In this document: piece by piece, positions 43,425 to 53,125 of the stretch | Layout of the letters: each line of letters begins with the position of its first letter | Numbering within the stretch: position 1 is the stretch's first letter | DNA from: Nocardioides okcheonensis | GTDB taxonomy: Bacteria; Actinomycetota; Actinomycetes; Propionibacteriales; Nocardioidaceae | Reading direction: 5' to 3' | Assembly (NCBI RefSeq): GCF_020991065.1 | Contig: NZ_CP087710.1 | Span: forward strand, 2,232,001-2,296,000 | Length of the DNA: 64,000 nucleotides | Position numbers and translations under genes: made by a program | Notes under the pieces: generated by a model | Database searches by the model: none | The model's input: the letters and a program-made list of their open reading frames with translations, nothing else | What the model was told of the DNA's origin: nothing

Positions 43425-44365
43425 GCTGCGCTCCTCGGGGAGTCGGTGGGGGTCTTCGCGGCGGTGGCGCCGGAGTAGGTGACGGCGTCCTGGGTGAGCG
43501 CGGAGTAGGCCTCCTCCAGGGTCGCCTCGCGGGGGGTGAGCTGGTGGAGCTCGATCCCGTGCTGGGCGGCGAGGCGACCGATGGCGGGCGCCTCGAGTCC
43601 CACGACGGCGAGCTCGTCGGCCGCTGCCGACTCCACGACGACGTCGTCGCCGGCGACGAGGGCCGCAAGACGGGCCGCGTCGGGCGAGCGCACCAGCACG
43701 TGGCGCCGCGACGACCCGGAGAGGAAGTCCGCCATCGACGTGTCCGCGAGGACGCGGCCCCGACCGATCACCACGAGGTGGTCGGCCACGAGCTCCAGCT
43801 CGCTCATCAGGTGGCTGGAGAGCAGCACGGTGCGGCCCTCCGCGGCCAGCTCGGCGAGCAGGCGGCGGATCCACTGGATGCCGTCGACGTCGAGGCCGTT
43901 GACCGGCTCGTCGAGCATCACCGCGGCGGGGTCGCCGAGCAGGGCGACGGCGATGCCGAGCCGCTGGCCCATGCCGAGCGAGAAGGAGCCGAGGCGGCGG
44001 TCGGCGACGTCGGCCAGGCCGACCAGCCCCAGGACCTCGTCGACGCGCCGGCGCGGCACGCCGCCGGCCGCCGCCACGACCCGGAGGTGGGCACGGGCCG
44101 TGCGGCCCGGGTCGGCCGCCTTCGCGTCGAGCAGCACGCCCAGGGTCCGCATCGGGTGCTCGTGGTCGCGGTAGGGCCGTCCCGCGACGGTGGCGGTGCC
44201 GGCGGTCGGACGGTCGAGCCCGGCGACCATCCGCATGGTGGTGGACTTGCCGGCCCCGTTGGGACCCAGGAAGCCGGTCACCCGGCCGGGCTGCACGGTG
44301 AAGCTCACGTCGTCGACGGCGAGCTGCTCGCCGTAGGCCTTGGTGAGCCCTCGGACCTCGATCAT
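43421..44365 (-). CDS. ABC transporter ATP-binding protein
   Basis: This 314-residue ATPase has Walker A GPNGAGKST at 34-42, a variant signature FSLGMGQRLGIA, Walker B VMLDEPVNGLD, and switch His in LLSSHLMSELE. The signature with LGMGQR is typical of BcrA/GldA-like lantibiotic-immunity ATPases. It is coupled to the permease gene. An inverted repeat-like GTACTCCCGGGGGAGTAC lies in the 109-bp gap to the response regulator gene. Confidence 0.93.
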   Translation of the reverse strand: MIEVRGLTKAYGEQLAVDDVSFTVQPGRVTGFLGPNGAGKSTTMRMVAGLDRPTAGTATVAGRPYRDHEHPMRTLGVLLDAKAADPGRTARAHLRVVAAAGGVPRRRVDEVLGLVGLADVADRRLGSFSLGMGQRLGIAVALLGDPAAVMLDEPVNGLDVDGIQWIRRLLAELAAEGRTVLLSSHLMSELELVADHLVVIGRGRVLADTSMADFLSGSSRRHVLVRSPDAARLAALVAGDDVVVESAAADELAVVGLEAPAIGRLAAQHGIELHQLTPREATLEEAYSALTQDAVTYSGATAAKTPTDSPRSAA

Positions 44366-44449
44366 GGTGGTTCTCCTCGGACTGGTGGTGGACTCCTCCA
44401 GCCTCGTCCGCGGCGGCGCCCCGCGCGTCGTACGCGTGGCGACACCTGG

Positions 44450-44467
44450 CGTACTCCCGGGGGAGTA
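44450..44467. terminator. Perfect palindrome between response regulator and ABC genes
   Basis: GTACTCCCGGGGGAGTAC is an 18-bp near-perfect palindrome (perfect outside its centre), placed just after the response regulator stop (44475 on the minus strand). It may be a terminator or a regulator site for the ABC operon. Confidence 0.4.
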
Positions 44468-44474
44468 CGCCGGC

Positions 44475-45164
44475 TCATCCCTCGGTCGGCGGCACCAGCC
44501 CCGAGCGGTAGGCCCAGACGACGACCTGGGCGCGGTCGCGGGCGCCGAGCTTGCCCATCGCACGGGTGACGTGGGTCTTGGCGGTCAGCGGGGAGACGAC
44601 GAGCCGCTCGGCGATCTCGGCGTTGTCGAGGCCCAGCGCGACCAGCGACACGACCTCGAGCTCGCGCGGGGTGAGCTCGGACTCGCGGACCCCGCGCGGG
44701 ACGTACGCCTCGGTGTCGGGAGCGGCGAGGTAGCGGCGGATCAGCGACCGGGTGGCGCTCGGCGAGAGCAGCGCCTCCCCCGCGGCGACGGTCCGGATCG
44801 CGTCGAGGAAGTCGGCCGGCTCGACGTCCTTGCCGAGGAACCCCGCGGCGCCGGCGCGCACGGCCTCCGCGACGTGGGCGTCGGTCTCGAAGGTGGTGAG
44901 GACGAGCACGTGGACACCCGCCAGCTCGGGGTCCGCGCTGATCTCGCGCGTCGCGCCCAGGCCGTCGAGCCGGGGCATGCGGACGTCCATCACGACCACG
45001 TCGGGCCGGTGCTCGCGCACCAGCGCGAGGGCCTGCACCCCGTCCTCGGCCTGCGCCACGACCTCGAGGTCGGGAGCGCTGGCGACCAGCGCCGCGAAGC
45101 CGGTGCGGATGAGGGCCTGGTCGTCCGCGAGGAGCACGCGGACCGGCGTCGAGGGATCGCTCAC
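44475..45164 (-). CDS. NarL/LuxR-type response regulator
   Basis: This 229-residue regulator has a receiver domain with acidic pair near 14-15, phosphoacceptor Asp60 (VVMDVRMP) and Lys in LGKDVEP. The LuxR-type HTH is at about 160-220 (LTPRELEVVSLVALGLDNAEIAERLVVSPLTAKTHV). It overlaps the histidine kinase gene by 4 nt (GTGA), making a cognate pair. It likely controls the downstream ABC exporter. Confidence 0.95.
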   Translation of the reverse strand: MSDPSTPVRVLLADDQALIRTGFAALVASAPDLEVVAQAEDGVQALALVREHRPDVVVMDVRMPRLDGLGATREISADPELAGVHVLVLTTFETDAHVAEAVRAGAAGFLGKDVEPADFLDAIRTVAAGEALLSPSATRSLIRRYLAAPDTEAYVPRGVRESELTPRELEVVSLVALGLDNAEIAERLVVSPLTAKTHVTRAMGKLGARDRAQVVVWAYRSGLVPPTEG

Positions 45165-46339
45165 GCGCGCACCGGGATCTCGGCCCGGACCCGCCACCGG
45201 TCACCGTCGGCACCGGCCTCGAGCGTGCCACCGTGGGTCGCGACCCGCTCCCGCATGCCGACCAGCCCGTGCCCGCCGCCGGCGGGGGCGCCCGGCCGGA
45301 CGACGTTGACGACCTCGACGACCGTGCTCCCCGGGCCGTGCGCCACCTCCACGTCGGCCGACCCGTCGCCGTGCCGGGCGGCATTGGTCAACGCCTCCTG
45401 CAGCACCCGGTAGGTGGCGAGCGCGGCACCGCGGTCGAGCCGGTGCGGGTCGCCGCTGACGCGCGCCCGGACGTCGAGGCCGCTGCGGCGGGCCGCGGCG
45501 ATCAGCTCCTCGACCTCGGCCGCCGTCGGGGCGGGCGCGGTCTCGTCCCCTGCGCGGAGCACGCCCAGGAACGCCGGCAGCTCGCGCATCACCGCGCCGC
45601 TCGCCTCGCGCACGTGGCCGAGCGCCTCCCGCGCACCGGCGGTGTCTGCGGGCTCGCCGTCGAGGAGGTGGCGGGCCACCCCGGCCTGCACGTTGACGAC
45701 CGCGATCTGGTGGGCCACCACGTCGTGGAGGTCGCGGGCGATCCGCAGCCGCTCCTCGGCGACGCGGCGCTGCGCCTCCTCGTCGCGGGTCGACTCCGCC
45801 TGCCGGGCCCGCAGCCGGGCAGCGTCGAGGGCCAGGCGCTGGGACCGGGCGGCGATCCCGAGCGCGGCGGCCAGCACCGTCCAGGGCAGGACGCCGCGCT
45901 GGAGGGCCTCCCCTGCCGGCAGCCCGGCGAGCAGCAGCGCGCCCACGACGGCGGACGGGACCGCCACGGCGACTGTGACCGTGGTCCGCAGCGTCGAGCG
46001 GGACGCGACCGTGTAGGTCGCGAAGAGCGAGGGCAGCGTGACCTGGGCGGCGTCGGGGAGGCGGGTGAGCGAGACGAGCGCCAGCAGCACCGTCACGCCG
46101 AGCACGCCCCACGGGAGCCGCTGTCGCAGCAGGAGGACGGCGCAGGCCACGAGGGCCAGCAGCTGCCCCGGCCCGTCGAGCGGGGCCAGGAGCCCGGGCG
46201 TCGCAGCACCACCGTCGCCGATGCCCGGTGCGAGCACGGCGGGGACGCAGAGCAGCGCGATCCCGACGTCCACGAGGCGCGGGTGGCGCGCCAGCAGCGT
46301 CGCCTCCTCGTGGCTCGCGACCGTCTGCTCCACCGTCAC
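45161..46339 (-). CDS. Membrane sensor histidine kinase (HisKA_3 type)
   Basis: This 392-residue kinase has 5-6 N-terminal membrane segments (about 22-165), a short coiled linker, the HisKA_3 motif RIARDLHDVVAHQIAVV with His205, and an HATPase domain ending with GGHGLVGMRERV. It resembles DesK/LiaS-like kinases that pair with NarL-type regulators and sense envelope or antibiotic stress. GTG 46339 is chosen as start. Confidence 0.93.
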   Translation of the reverse strand: MTVEQTVASHEEATLLARHPRLVDVGIALLCVPAVLAPGIGDGGAATPGLLAPLDGPGQLLALVACAVLLLRQRLPWGVLGVTVLLALVSLTRLPDAAQVTLPSLFATYTVASRSTLRTTVTVAVAVPSAVVGALLLAGLPAGEALQRGVLPWTVLAAALGIAARSQRLALDAARLRARQAESTRDEEAQRRVAEERLRIARDLHDVVAHQIAVVNVQAGVARHLLDGEPADTAGAREALGHVREASGAVMRELPAFLGVLRAGDETAPAPTAAEVEELIAAARRSGLDVRARVSGDPHRLDRGAALATYRVLQEALTNAARHGDGSADVEVAHGPGSTVVEVVNVVRPGAPAGGGHGLVGMRERVATHGGTLEAGADGDRWRVRAEIPVRA

Positions 46340-46413
46340 ACCCGGACGATAGCCCGGAGCGGCCCCCACCGAAGGGTGGACGGATGCGACCGGCGCGGTG
46401 CCACGCTGGGGTG

Positions 46414-47853
46414 GTGACCCAGGAGGAGCGGACGGCGGAGCGCGCCGAGGACCACGCGGCGTACGAGCCCGACCCCCGCCGGTGGCGGGTGCTCGCGGTG
46501 TCGCTGGTCGTCGGGTTCATGTCGCTGCTCGACGTCACCATCGTCAACGTCGCCGTCCCCTCGATCCGCGCGGGCCTCGACACCTCCGCCGCGACCGTGC
46601 AGTGGGTCGTCTCGGGCTACGCGCTCGCCTTCGGCATGACGCTGGTGGCCGGTGGCCGGCTCGGGGACGCGCACGGGCGGCGACGGATGATGACGATCGG
46701 GCTGATCGGCTTCGTGGTCTCGAGCGCCGCGGTCGGCCTGGCGCCCAACGCGGCGGCGATCGTGCTGGCCCGGCTGGCGCAGGGGGCGAGCGCCGGGCTG
46801 CTGACGCCGCAGAACTCGGGGCTGATCCAGCAGCTGTTCCGCGGCGAGGAGCGCGGGCGTGCGTTCGGCATGTTCGGCTTCACGGTGGCCGTCGCCTCGG
46901 CCACCGGTCCGCTGATCGGCGGAGCGCTGATCGGCCTGCTCGGCGAGGAGAACGGCTGGCGCTCGCTCTTCCTGGTCAACGTCCCGATCGGGCTGGTCGC
47001 GCTCGTGCTGATCCGGCGGATGGTGCCCGACAACGACGCGGCGTCGAGCACCGACGACCAGCGCATCGACGTCGTCGGCGCGGTGCTGCTCGGCGTCGCG
47101 GTGCTGGCGGTGCTCTACCCGCTGGTCAGCCTGGAGGGCGGCGCCGGGCTGCCGCTGGTGCTGCTGCTCGCCTTCCCGCCGCTCGCCTGGGCGTTCGTGC
47201 GGTGGGAGCGACGGACCGTACGGCTGGACCGTCCCCCGCTGCTCGACGTGTCGCTGCTGCGCGGGCTCCCGGGCTACGCCAACGGCCTGCTCGTCGGCAC
47301 CCTCTACTTCACCGGCTTCACCGGCATCTTCCTCGTCCTGTCGGTCCACCTGCAGGAGGGCGAGGGGTTCTCGCCGCTGCACGCGGCGCTGCTGATGACG
47401 CCGTTCGCGGTCGGCTCCGCGGCCACGTCGCCCCTGGCCGGGCGGCTGGTCGGGCGGCTCGGTCGCCGGGTCACGCTGGTCGCCCTCGCGGTGATGATGA
47501 CCGGCACGGCGCTCGCCGCGTGGCTGGTGACCTCGCCGTCCGACACCCTGTGGTGGACCCTCGCGCCGGCGATGCTCCTCGCCGGCGTCGGCGGCGGCGG
47601 GGTGATCTCGCCGAACTTCACCCTCAGCCTCGCGGAGGTGCCGCCCGAGATGGGCGGCGCGGCGGGCGGCGCGCTCCAGACCGGCCAGCGGATCGGGTCG
47701 GCGCTCGGCGCCGCCCTGCTGATGACGGTCTACCAGGCCGTCGGCACCGTGGCGTCCGCCCCGGTCGCCGCGCGCTCGGCGCTCCTCGCCGCGCTCGCGG
47801 TGCTCGCCGTCGCGTTTGCCGCCGCGATCCGCTCGTGGCGGCTGGGCGACTGA
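46414..47853 (+). CDS. MFS drug efflux transporter, DHA2 (14-helix) family
   Basis: This 479-residue protein has 14 hydrophobic segments. The EmrB/QacA motif C region VAVPSIRAGLDTSAATVQWVV and the loop motif GGRLGDAHGRRRM are present. The GTG at 46414 is taken, since a CACGCT hexamer lies at leaderless distance; GTG 46411 and ATG 46384 are alternatives. A second DHA2 transporter is at 60701. A triple-hairpin element follows its stop. Confidence 0.9.
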   Translation: MTQEERTAERAEDHAAYEPDPRRWRVLAVSLVVGFMSLLDVTIVNVAVPSIRAGLDTSAATVQWVVSGYALAFGMTLVAGGRLGDAHGRRRMMTIGLIGFVVSSAAVGLAPNAAAIVLARLAQGASAGLLTPQNSGLIQQLFRGEERGRAFGMFGFTVAVASATGPLIGGALIGLLGEENGWRSLFLVNVPIGLVALVLIRRMVPDNDAASSTDDQRIDVVGAVLLGVAVLAVLYPLVSLEGGAGLPLVLLLAFPPLAWAFVRWERRTVRLDRPPLLDVSLLRGLPGYANGLLVGTLYFTGFTGIFLVLSVHLQEGEGFSPLHAALLMTPFAVGSAATSPLAGRLVGRLGRRVTLVALAVMMTGTALAAWLVTSPSDTLWWTLAPAMLLAGVGGGGVISPNFTLSLAEVPPEMGGAAGGALQTGQRIGSALGAALLMTVYQAVGTVASAPVAARSALLAALAVLAVAFAAAIRSWRLGD

Positions 47854-47881
47854 CGACCGGCCGTGCGGCCCCTGCCGCCCT

Positions 47882-47969
47882 TTCAGCGATCCCCGGCTGA
47901 CCGGGGATCGCTGAACTTGTCAGGCCGTGCATGCCCTGACAAGTTCAGCGAGAGCCTGACCGACCGGCG
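47882..47969. repeat. Triple-hairpin intergenic element, copy 3
   Basis: A perfect module A (47882-47915, core CGATCCCCGG) is followed by module B (CTTGTCAGG with CCTGACAAG) and a degenerate third module that runs to the purB stop. It lies between convergent MFS and purB genes, like the other two copies. Confidence 0.85.
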
Positions 47970-49388
47970 CTACAGGATCGCGCCGGGGACGTACGCCGCC
48001 GCGTCGGGGAAGCGGGCCGCCAGCGCCTCGACCCGGGCGACGACCGCGCGGGTCTGGGCGACGGCGGCGCCGGTGAACTCGATCGGGTCGGCGACGAGCG
48101 CGTCGATCTGCTCGCGCGTGAGGCCGAGCCGCTCGTCGGCGGCGAGCTTCGCGAAGACGTCGTTGTCGGCCTGGCCGGCGCGCATCGCGAGCGCGGTGCC
48201 GACGGCGGCCTCCTTGATCGCCTCGTGCGCGGCCTCGCGGCCGACGCCGTTGCGGACCGCCGCCATCAGCACCTTGGTGGTGGTGAGGAACGGGAGGTAG
48301 CGGTCGAGCTCGCGCTGGATCACCGCGGGGAAGGCACCGAACTCGTCGAGCACGGTGAGGAAGGTCTGGAAGAGCCCGTCGGTGGCGAAGAACGCGTCGG
48401 GCAGCGCGACCCGGCGGACGACGGAGCAGGAGACGTCGCCCTCGTTCCACTGGTCGCCGGCGAGCTCGCTGACCATCGAGAGGTGGCCGCGCAGGATGAC
48501 GGCGAGGCCGTTGACCCGCTCGCAGGAGCGGGTGTTCATCTTGTGCGGCATCGCCGACGAGCCGACCTGGCCCTCCTTGAAGCCCTCGGTGACCAGCTCG
48601 TGGCCGGCCATCAGGCGCACGGTCGTCGCGAGGTTGGACGGGCCGCTGACCAGCTGGACGAGCGCGGCGACGACGTCGAAGTCGAGCGAGCGGGGGTAGA
48701 CCTGGCCGACGCTGGTCAGCACCTGCTCGAAGCCGAGGTGGGCGGCGACCCGCTCCTCGAGCTCGTCGAGGCGCGACGCGTCGCCGTCGAGGAGGTCGAG
48801 CATGTCCTGCGAGGTGCCCATCGGGCCCTTGATGCCGCGCAGCGGGTAGCGCGCGAGCAGCTCCTCGACGCGCTGGACGCCGATCAGCATCTCGTCGGCG
48901 ACCGTGGCGAAGCGCTTGCCGAGGGTGGTGGCCTGGGCGGCGACGTTGTGGGAGCGGCCGGCCATCACGGTGGCCTCGTGCTCGGCGGCGAGCCGGCCGA
49001 GGCGGACCAGCGCGGCGACCGCGCGGTCGCGGACCAGCTCGAGCGAGCGGCGCACCTGCAGCTGCTCGACGTTCTCGGTGAGGTCGCGCGAGGTCATCCC
49101 CTTGTGGATGTGCTCGTGCCCGGCCAGGGCCGAGAACTCCTCGATCCGCGCCTTCACGTCGTGGCGGGTGATCCGCTCGCGCGCCGCGATGGAGGCCAGG
49201 TCGACCCGGTCGACGACGGCTTCGTAGGCCTCGACGACGCCGTCCGGCACGTCGATGCCGAGGTCGCGCTGCGCCTTCAGCACCGCGATCCAGAGCTGTC
49301 GCTCGAGGACGATCTTGTGCTCGGGCGACCAGATCTCGGCGAGGTCGGCGCCGGCGTAACGGGTGGCCAGGACGTTGGGGACGCTCAC
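47970..49388 (-). CDS. purB: Adenylosuccinate lyase
   Basis: This 472-residue fumarase/aspartase superfamily enzyme removes fumarate from SAICAR and from adenylosuccinate. The superfamily signature GSSAMPHKMNTRSCERV is present with its catalytic serine loop; HKGMTSRDLTEN and GRSHNVAAQATTLGKR are substrate-binding blocks. The GTG at 49388 is chosen because GGGAGGA lies 9 nt upstream; GTG 49394 is too close. It follows purD by 46 nt on the same strand, at the end of a purA-purD-purB unit. Confidence 0.95.
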   Translation of the reverse strand: MSVPNVLATRYAGADLAEIWSPEHKIVLERQLWIAVLKAQRDLGIDVPDGVVEAYEAVVDRVDLASIAARERITRHDVKARIEEFSALAGHEHIHKGMTSRDLTENVEQLQVRRSLELVRDRAVAALVRLGRLAAEHEATVMAGRSHNVAAQATTLGKRFATVADEMLIGVQRVEELLARYPLRGIKGPMGTSQDMLDLLDGDASRLDELEERVAAHLGFEQVLTSVGQVYPRSLDFDVVAALVQLVSGPSNLATTVRLMAGHELVTEGFKEGQVGSSAMPHKMNTRSCERVNGLAVILRGHLSMVSELAGDQWNEGDVSCSVVRRVALPDAFFATDGLFQTFLTVLDEFGAFPAVIQRELDRYLPFLTTTKVLMAAVRNGVGREAAHEAIKEAAVGTALAMRAGQADNDVFAKLAADERLGLTREQIDALVADPIEFTGAAVAQTRAVVARVEALAARFPDAAAYVPGAIL

Positions 49389-49434
49389 GGGCACCCATCC
49401 TCCCACCTCGGACGCCGGGCCCCGACGTCGCACC

Positions 49435-50730
49435 TCAGCCGCGGGACGCGGCGCCCTCCACGACGCCCAGCGGCTCCGCGGCGATGTCGGAGCGGCGCTG
49501 CTGGCCGTCGAAGGAGATCAGGTCGGCGGCGGCGTACGCCCGGGCGCGGGCGTCGGCGACGTCGTAGCCGACGGCGCGCACGGCCAGCACCCGCCCGCCG
49601 GCGGTGACGAGGTGGCGGTGGTCGGGGTCGCCGGCCTCGGGCGCGTCGACGAGCGCCGTGCCGGCGTGGATCACGTCGACGTCGTGGACGCCGTTGGCGC
49701 GGCCCACGCCGCGGACGACGTCGCCCTTCGACGAGGTCTCGGGGTAGCCCGCGCTCGCCAGCACCACCGACACCGCGGCGCCGTCGGCGAAGGTCGGCTC
49801 CGGAGCGCCGGCGAGGTCGCCGTCGGCCGCCGCCTTCAGCAGCACGCCCAGCGGCGAGGTGAGCAGCGCCAGCACCGGCTGCACGTCGGGGTCGCCGAAG
49901 CGGCAGTTGAACTCGATCACCCGCGGCCCGTCGGCGGTCAGCGCCAGGCCGACGTAGAGGCAGCCGACGAACGGCGCGCCGAGCCGGCGCATCTCGGCGA
50001 GGGTGGGCGCGACCACCTGCTCCATGACCAGGTCGACGGTGCCCGCGGGCAGCCACGGGAGCGGGGAGTACGACCCCATGCCGCCGGTGTTGGGTCCGCG
50101 ACCGCCGTCGTGGATCCGCTTGAAGTCCTGGGCGGGCTGGAGCGGACGGCCGACCTCGCCGTCGCAGACGACGAACAGCGAGAACTCGGGCCCGTCGAGG
50201 AACTCCTCGACCACGACGCGATCGCAGCCGGCGGCGTGGGCGAGCGCCTCGTCGCGGTCGGTGGTGACCACGACGCCCTTGCCGGCGGCCAGCGCGTCGT
50301 CCTTGACGACGTGGGGCGCACCGAACGCGTCGAGCGCGGCCGCGACCTCCTCGGCGGTGGTGCAGGTCCGCGAGCCCGCGGTCGGCACGCCGGCGCGCGC
50401 CATCACGTCCTTGGAGAAGGCCTTCGAGCCCTCGAGGCGGGCCGCGGCCCGCGACGGGCCGAAGACCGCGATGCCGGCCTCCCGCACGGCGTCGGCGACG
50501 CCCGCGACGAGCGGCGCCTCGGGGCCGACGACGACCAGGTCGGCGCCGATCGTGGCGGCCAGCGCCGCGACGGCCGCGCCGTCCATCGGGTCGACGGCGT
50601 GCAGCGTGGCGACCTCGGCGATTCCGGGGTTGCCAGGGGCGGCGTGCACCTCCTGCACGGCCGGGTCGAGCGAGAGGGACAGGGCGAGCGCGTGCTCCCG
50701 GCCGCCGGTGCCGACGACGAGCACCTTCAC
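49435..50730 (-). CDS. purD: Phosphoribosylamine-glycine ligase (GAR synthetase)
   Basis: This 431-residue ATP-grasp enzyme joins glycine to phosphoribosylamine. Recognisable are [14 protein letters not shown] at the N-terminus, [14 protein letters not shown], the ATP-grasp region [15 protein letters not shown], and the signature [14 protein letters not shown] with metal ligands. It overlaps purA by 4 nt (ATGA), so synthesis is coupled. Confidence 0.97.
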   Translation of the reverse strand: MKVLVVGTGGREHALALSLSLDPAVQEVHAAPGNPGIAEVATLHAVDPMDGAAVAALAATIGADLVVVGPEAPLVAGVADAVREAGIAVFGPSRAAARLEGSKAFSKDVMARAGVPTAGSRTCTTAEEVAAALDAFGAPHVVKDDALAAGKGVVVTTDRDEALAHAAGCDRVVVEEFLDGPEFSLFVVCDGEVGRPLQPAQDFKRIHDGGRGPNTGGMGSYSPLPWLPAGTVDLVMEQVVAPTLAEMRRLGAPFVGCLYVGLALTADGPRVIEFNCRFGDPDVQPVLALLTSPLGVLLKAAADGDLAGAPEPTFADGAAVSVVLASAGYPETSSKGDVVRGVGRANGVHDVDVIHAGTALVDAPEAGDPDHRHLVTAGGRVLAVRAVGYDVADARARAYAAADLISFDGQQRRSDIAAEPLGVVEGAASRG

Positions 50731-52010
50731 CCGTTCACCACCAGGGTCTGCTCACGGCCGGGCCCGACCCCGACGCCCCAGAACTTCGCGCCGGACATCT
50801 CCTCGAGCGCCTTGACGTAGACCTGGGCGTTCTTCGGGAGCTCGTCGAAGCTGCGGCAGCCGGAGATGTCGGAGCCCCAGCCCTCGAAGTACTCGTAGAC
50901 CGGCGTGGCGTGGTGGAACTCGGTCTGGGTCATCGGCATCTCGTCGACGCGCTGGCCGTCGATCTCGTAGGCGACGCAGACCGGGATCCGCTCCCACGCG
51001 CCGAGGATGTCGAGCTTGGTGAGGAAGAACTCGGTGAGGCCGTTGACCCGGCTGGCGTAGCGGGCGACGACCGCGTCGTACCAGCCGCACCGGCGGGTGC
51101 GACCGGTCGAGACGCCGATCTCGCCGCCGAGCTGCTGGAGCTGGACGCCGTCCTCGTCGAAGAGCTCGGTGGGGAACGGGCCGGAGCCGACGCGGGTCGT
51201 GTACGCCTTGATCACGCCGATGACCCGGTCGATCCGGGTCGGGCCGATGCCCGCGCCGACGCAGACGCCGCCGGCGACCGGGTTGGACGACGTGACGAAG
51301 GGGTACGTCCCGTGGTCGACGTCGAGCATCGTGGCCTGGGCGCCCTCGAAGAGGACCGTCTGGCCGGCGTCCAGCGCCTTGTTGAGCAGCAGCGACGTGT
51401 CGCACACCATCGGTCGCAGCCGCTCGGCGTAGGACGTGAGCTCCTCGACGACCGCCTCGACCTCGATGGCGCGGCGGTTGTAGACCTTGGTCAGCAGGTG
51501 GTTGCGCAGGTCGAGCGCGGCCTCCACCTTCTGGGCCAGGATCTTCTCGTCGAAGAGGTCCGCGATCCGCACGCCGACGCGGTTGATCTTGTCGGCGTAC
51601 GCCGGGCCGATGCCGCGGCCGGTGGTGCCGATCTGGTTCTTGCCGAGGAAGCGCTCGGTGACCTTGTCGATGGTGGCGTGATAGCTGGCGATGACGTGGG
51701 CGTTGGCGCTCACCTTGAGGTCGGCCACCTCGACGCCGCGCGCGACGAGCCCGTCGAGCTCGCGGAACAGCGCCTCCGGGGAGACGACCACGCCGCCCGC
51801 GATCACCGACGTCGCACCCGGCGTCAGGATCCCGCTCGGCAGCAGGTGCGTGGCGTACTTCTCGCCGTTGACGACGATGGTGTGGCCGGCGTTGTGGCCG
51901 CCGCTGGTGCGGACGACGAAGTCGATCGGGTCGGTGGTGGCGAGCAGGTCGGTGGCCTTGCCCTTGCCCTCGTCACCCCACTGGGCACCGAGCACGACGA
52001 TTGCGGGCAT
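50727..52010 (-). CDS. purA: Adenylosuccinate synthase
   Basis: This 427-residue enzyme joins IMP and aspartate with GTP, the first step to AMP. The P-loop-like QWGDEGKGK is at 10-18 with catalytic Asp13, and NAGHT holds the catalytic His43. [15 protein letters not shown], the GTP-site TKLDILG and the signature region with [12 protein letters not shown] follow. ATG 52010 is chosen with GGAGGG upstream. It heads the purA-purD-purB unit. A hairpin lies in the leader region. Confidence 0.97.
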   Translation of the reverse strand: MPAIVVLGAQWGDEGKGKATDLLATTDPIDFVVRTSGGHNAGHTIVVNGEKYATHLLPSGILTPGATSVIAGGVVVSPEALFRELDGLVARGVEVADLKVSANAHVIASYHATIDKVTERFLGKNQIGTTGRGIGPAYADKINRVGVRIADLFDEKILAQKVEAALDLRNHLLTKVYNRRAIEVEAVVEELTSYAERLRPMVCDTSLLLNKALDAGQTVLFEGAQATMLDVDHGTYPFVTSSNPVAGGVCVGAGIGPTRIDRVIGVIKAYTTRVGSGPFPTELFDEDGVQLQQLGGEIGVSTGRTRRCGWYDAVVARYASRVNGLTEFFLTKLDILGAWERIPVCVAYEIDGQRVDEMPMTQTEFHHATPVYEYFEGWGSDISGCRSFDELPKNAQVYVKALEEMSGAKFWGVGVGPGREQTLVVNG

Positions 52011-52057
52011 CTCAGCCCTCCTCAAGACATTGCGGCGAATGCGTACGAAATGACAAC

Positions 52058-52082
52058 AGCCCCGGCACAAGGCGCCGGGGCT
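52058..52082 (-). promoter_or_regulatory. Terminator-like hairpin upstream of purA
   Basis: A 9-bp stem AGCCCCGGC/GCCGGGGCT with a 7-nt loop is followed on the minus strand by GTTGTCATTT. No gene ends here on this strand, so it could be a transcription attenuator in a purA leader or simply lie upstream of the promoter. Confidence 0.4.
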
Positions 52083-52197
52083 CTTGCGGCCACACGCTAC
52101 CGCACCCGGCCGGCCCCGCCATCCCCGCGCGGGTGCGGTGGGCACCCCCACCCCGAGGCAGGCGGCGCGGTGGGGGCAGGTCGGCTAGGGTCCGCCC

Positions 52198-53109
52198 GTG
52201 CGCTCTCTGCTGGTCATCACCAACGCGGGCGCCGGCACCTCGGACGAGGAGAACCTCGCCACGGCGCTGGCGGTCCTGCGCGAGGAGGCGTCGGTCGAGG
52301 TGGCGCGCACCTCCAACCCGGGCGAGCTCGACGGCGTGCTGCACCGCGCGGGCGGGCGTACGGTCGTGGTCGCCGGCGGCGACGGCAGCATGCACGCGGT
52401 CGTCACCGCGCTGCACAAGCGCCGCGAGCTGTCGGGAGCCACGCTCGCGCTGCTCCCGATGGGCACCGGCAACGACTTCGCCCGCGGCAACGACATCCCG
52501 CTCGACATCGCCGAGGCGGCCCGCCTGGTGCTGACCGGCGAGCCGCGCCCGGTCGACCTGCTGCTCGACGAGACCGGCAACGTGGTCGTCAACAACGTGC
52601 ACGTCGGCGTCGGCGCGCAGGCCAGCCGCAAGGGCGCGAAGTGGAAGGGCCGGCTCGGCTCGATCGGCGTCGGCAAGGTCAACCTCGGCAAGCTCGGCTA
52701 CCCGATCGGCGCCGCGCTGTCCGCCTTCCACCCGCCGAGCTGGCGCCTGCGCGTCGAGGTCGACGGCGAGGTCGTCAACGACGTCGACCGGCCCGTGCTG
52801 ATGGTCGCCATCGGCAATGGCGCCAACGTCGGCGGCGGGACCGAGCTCAACCCGGACGCCGACACCGAGGACGGCCGGCTCGACGTCATGATCAGCCGGG
52901 CCGTGCGACCGACCGCCAAGGTCGGCTACGTCGTGGGGCTCAGCCGCGGCCGCCACGACGAGCGCGACGACGTCGTCACGCTGCGCGGGCGCTCGGTGAA
53001 GGTCAGCGGCGACGAGTTCTGGCTGTCGGCCGACGGCGAGATCTCCGGCCCGGAGCGCAGCCGCAGCTGGCGGCTGGAGTCGGGCGCGTACCGGATGATC
53101 CTGCCCTGA
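52198..53109 (+). CDS. Diacylglycerol/lipid kinase (DagK-like)
   Basis: This 303-residue lipid kinase has the phosphate-binding motif GGDGS at 60-64 and the second motif LLPMGTGNDFARG at 85-97. The C-terminal beta-sandwich domain has GNGANVGGGTELNPDA with acidic residues. It probably phosphorylates diacylglycerol or a related lipid at the inner membrane face. The start is a GTG, with the upstream purA genes divergent. Confidence 0.9.
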   Translation: MRSLLVITNAGAGTSDEENLATALAVLREEASVEVARTSNPGELDGVLHRAGGRTVVVAGGDGSMHAVVTALHKRRELSGATLALLPMGTGNDFARGNDIPLDIAEAARLVLTGEPRPVDLLLDETGNVVVNNVHVGVGAQASRKGAKWKGRLGSIGVGKVNLGKLGYPIGAALSAFHPPSWRLRVEVDGEVVNDVDRPVLMVAIGNGANVGGGTELNPDADTEDGRLDVMISRAVRPTAKVGYVVGLSRGRHDERDDVVTLRGRSVKVSGDEFWLSADGEISGPERSRSWRLESGAYRMILP

Positions 53110-53125
53110 CCGGCACGGCCGCCCC

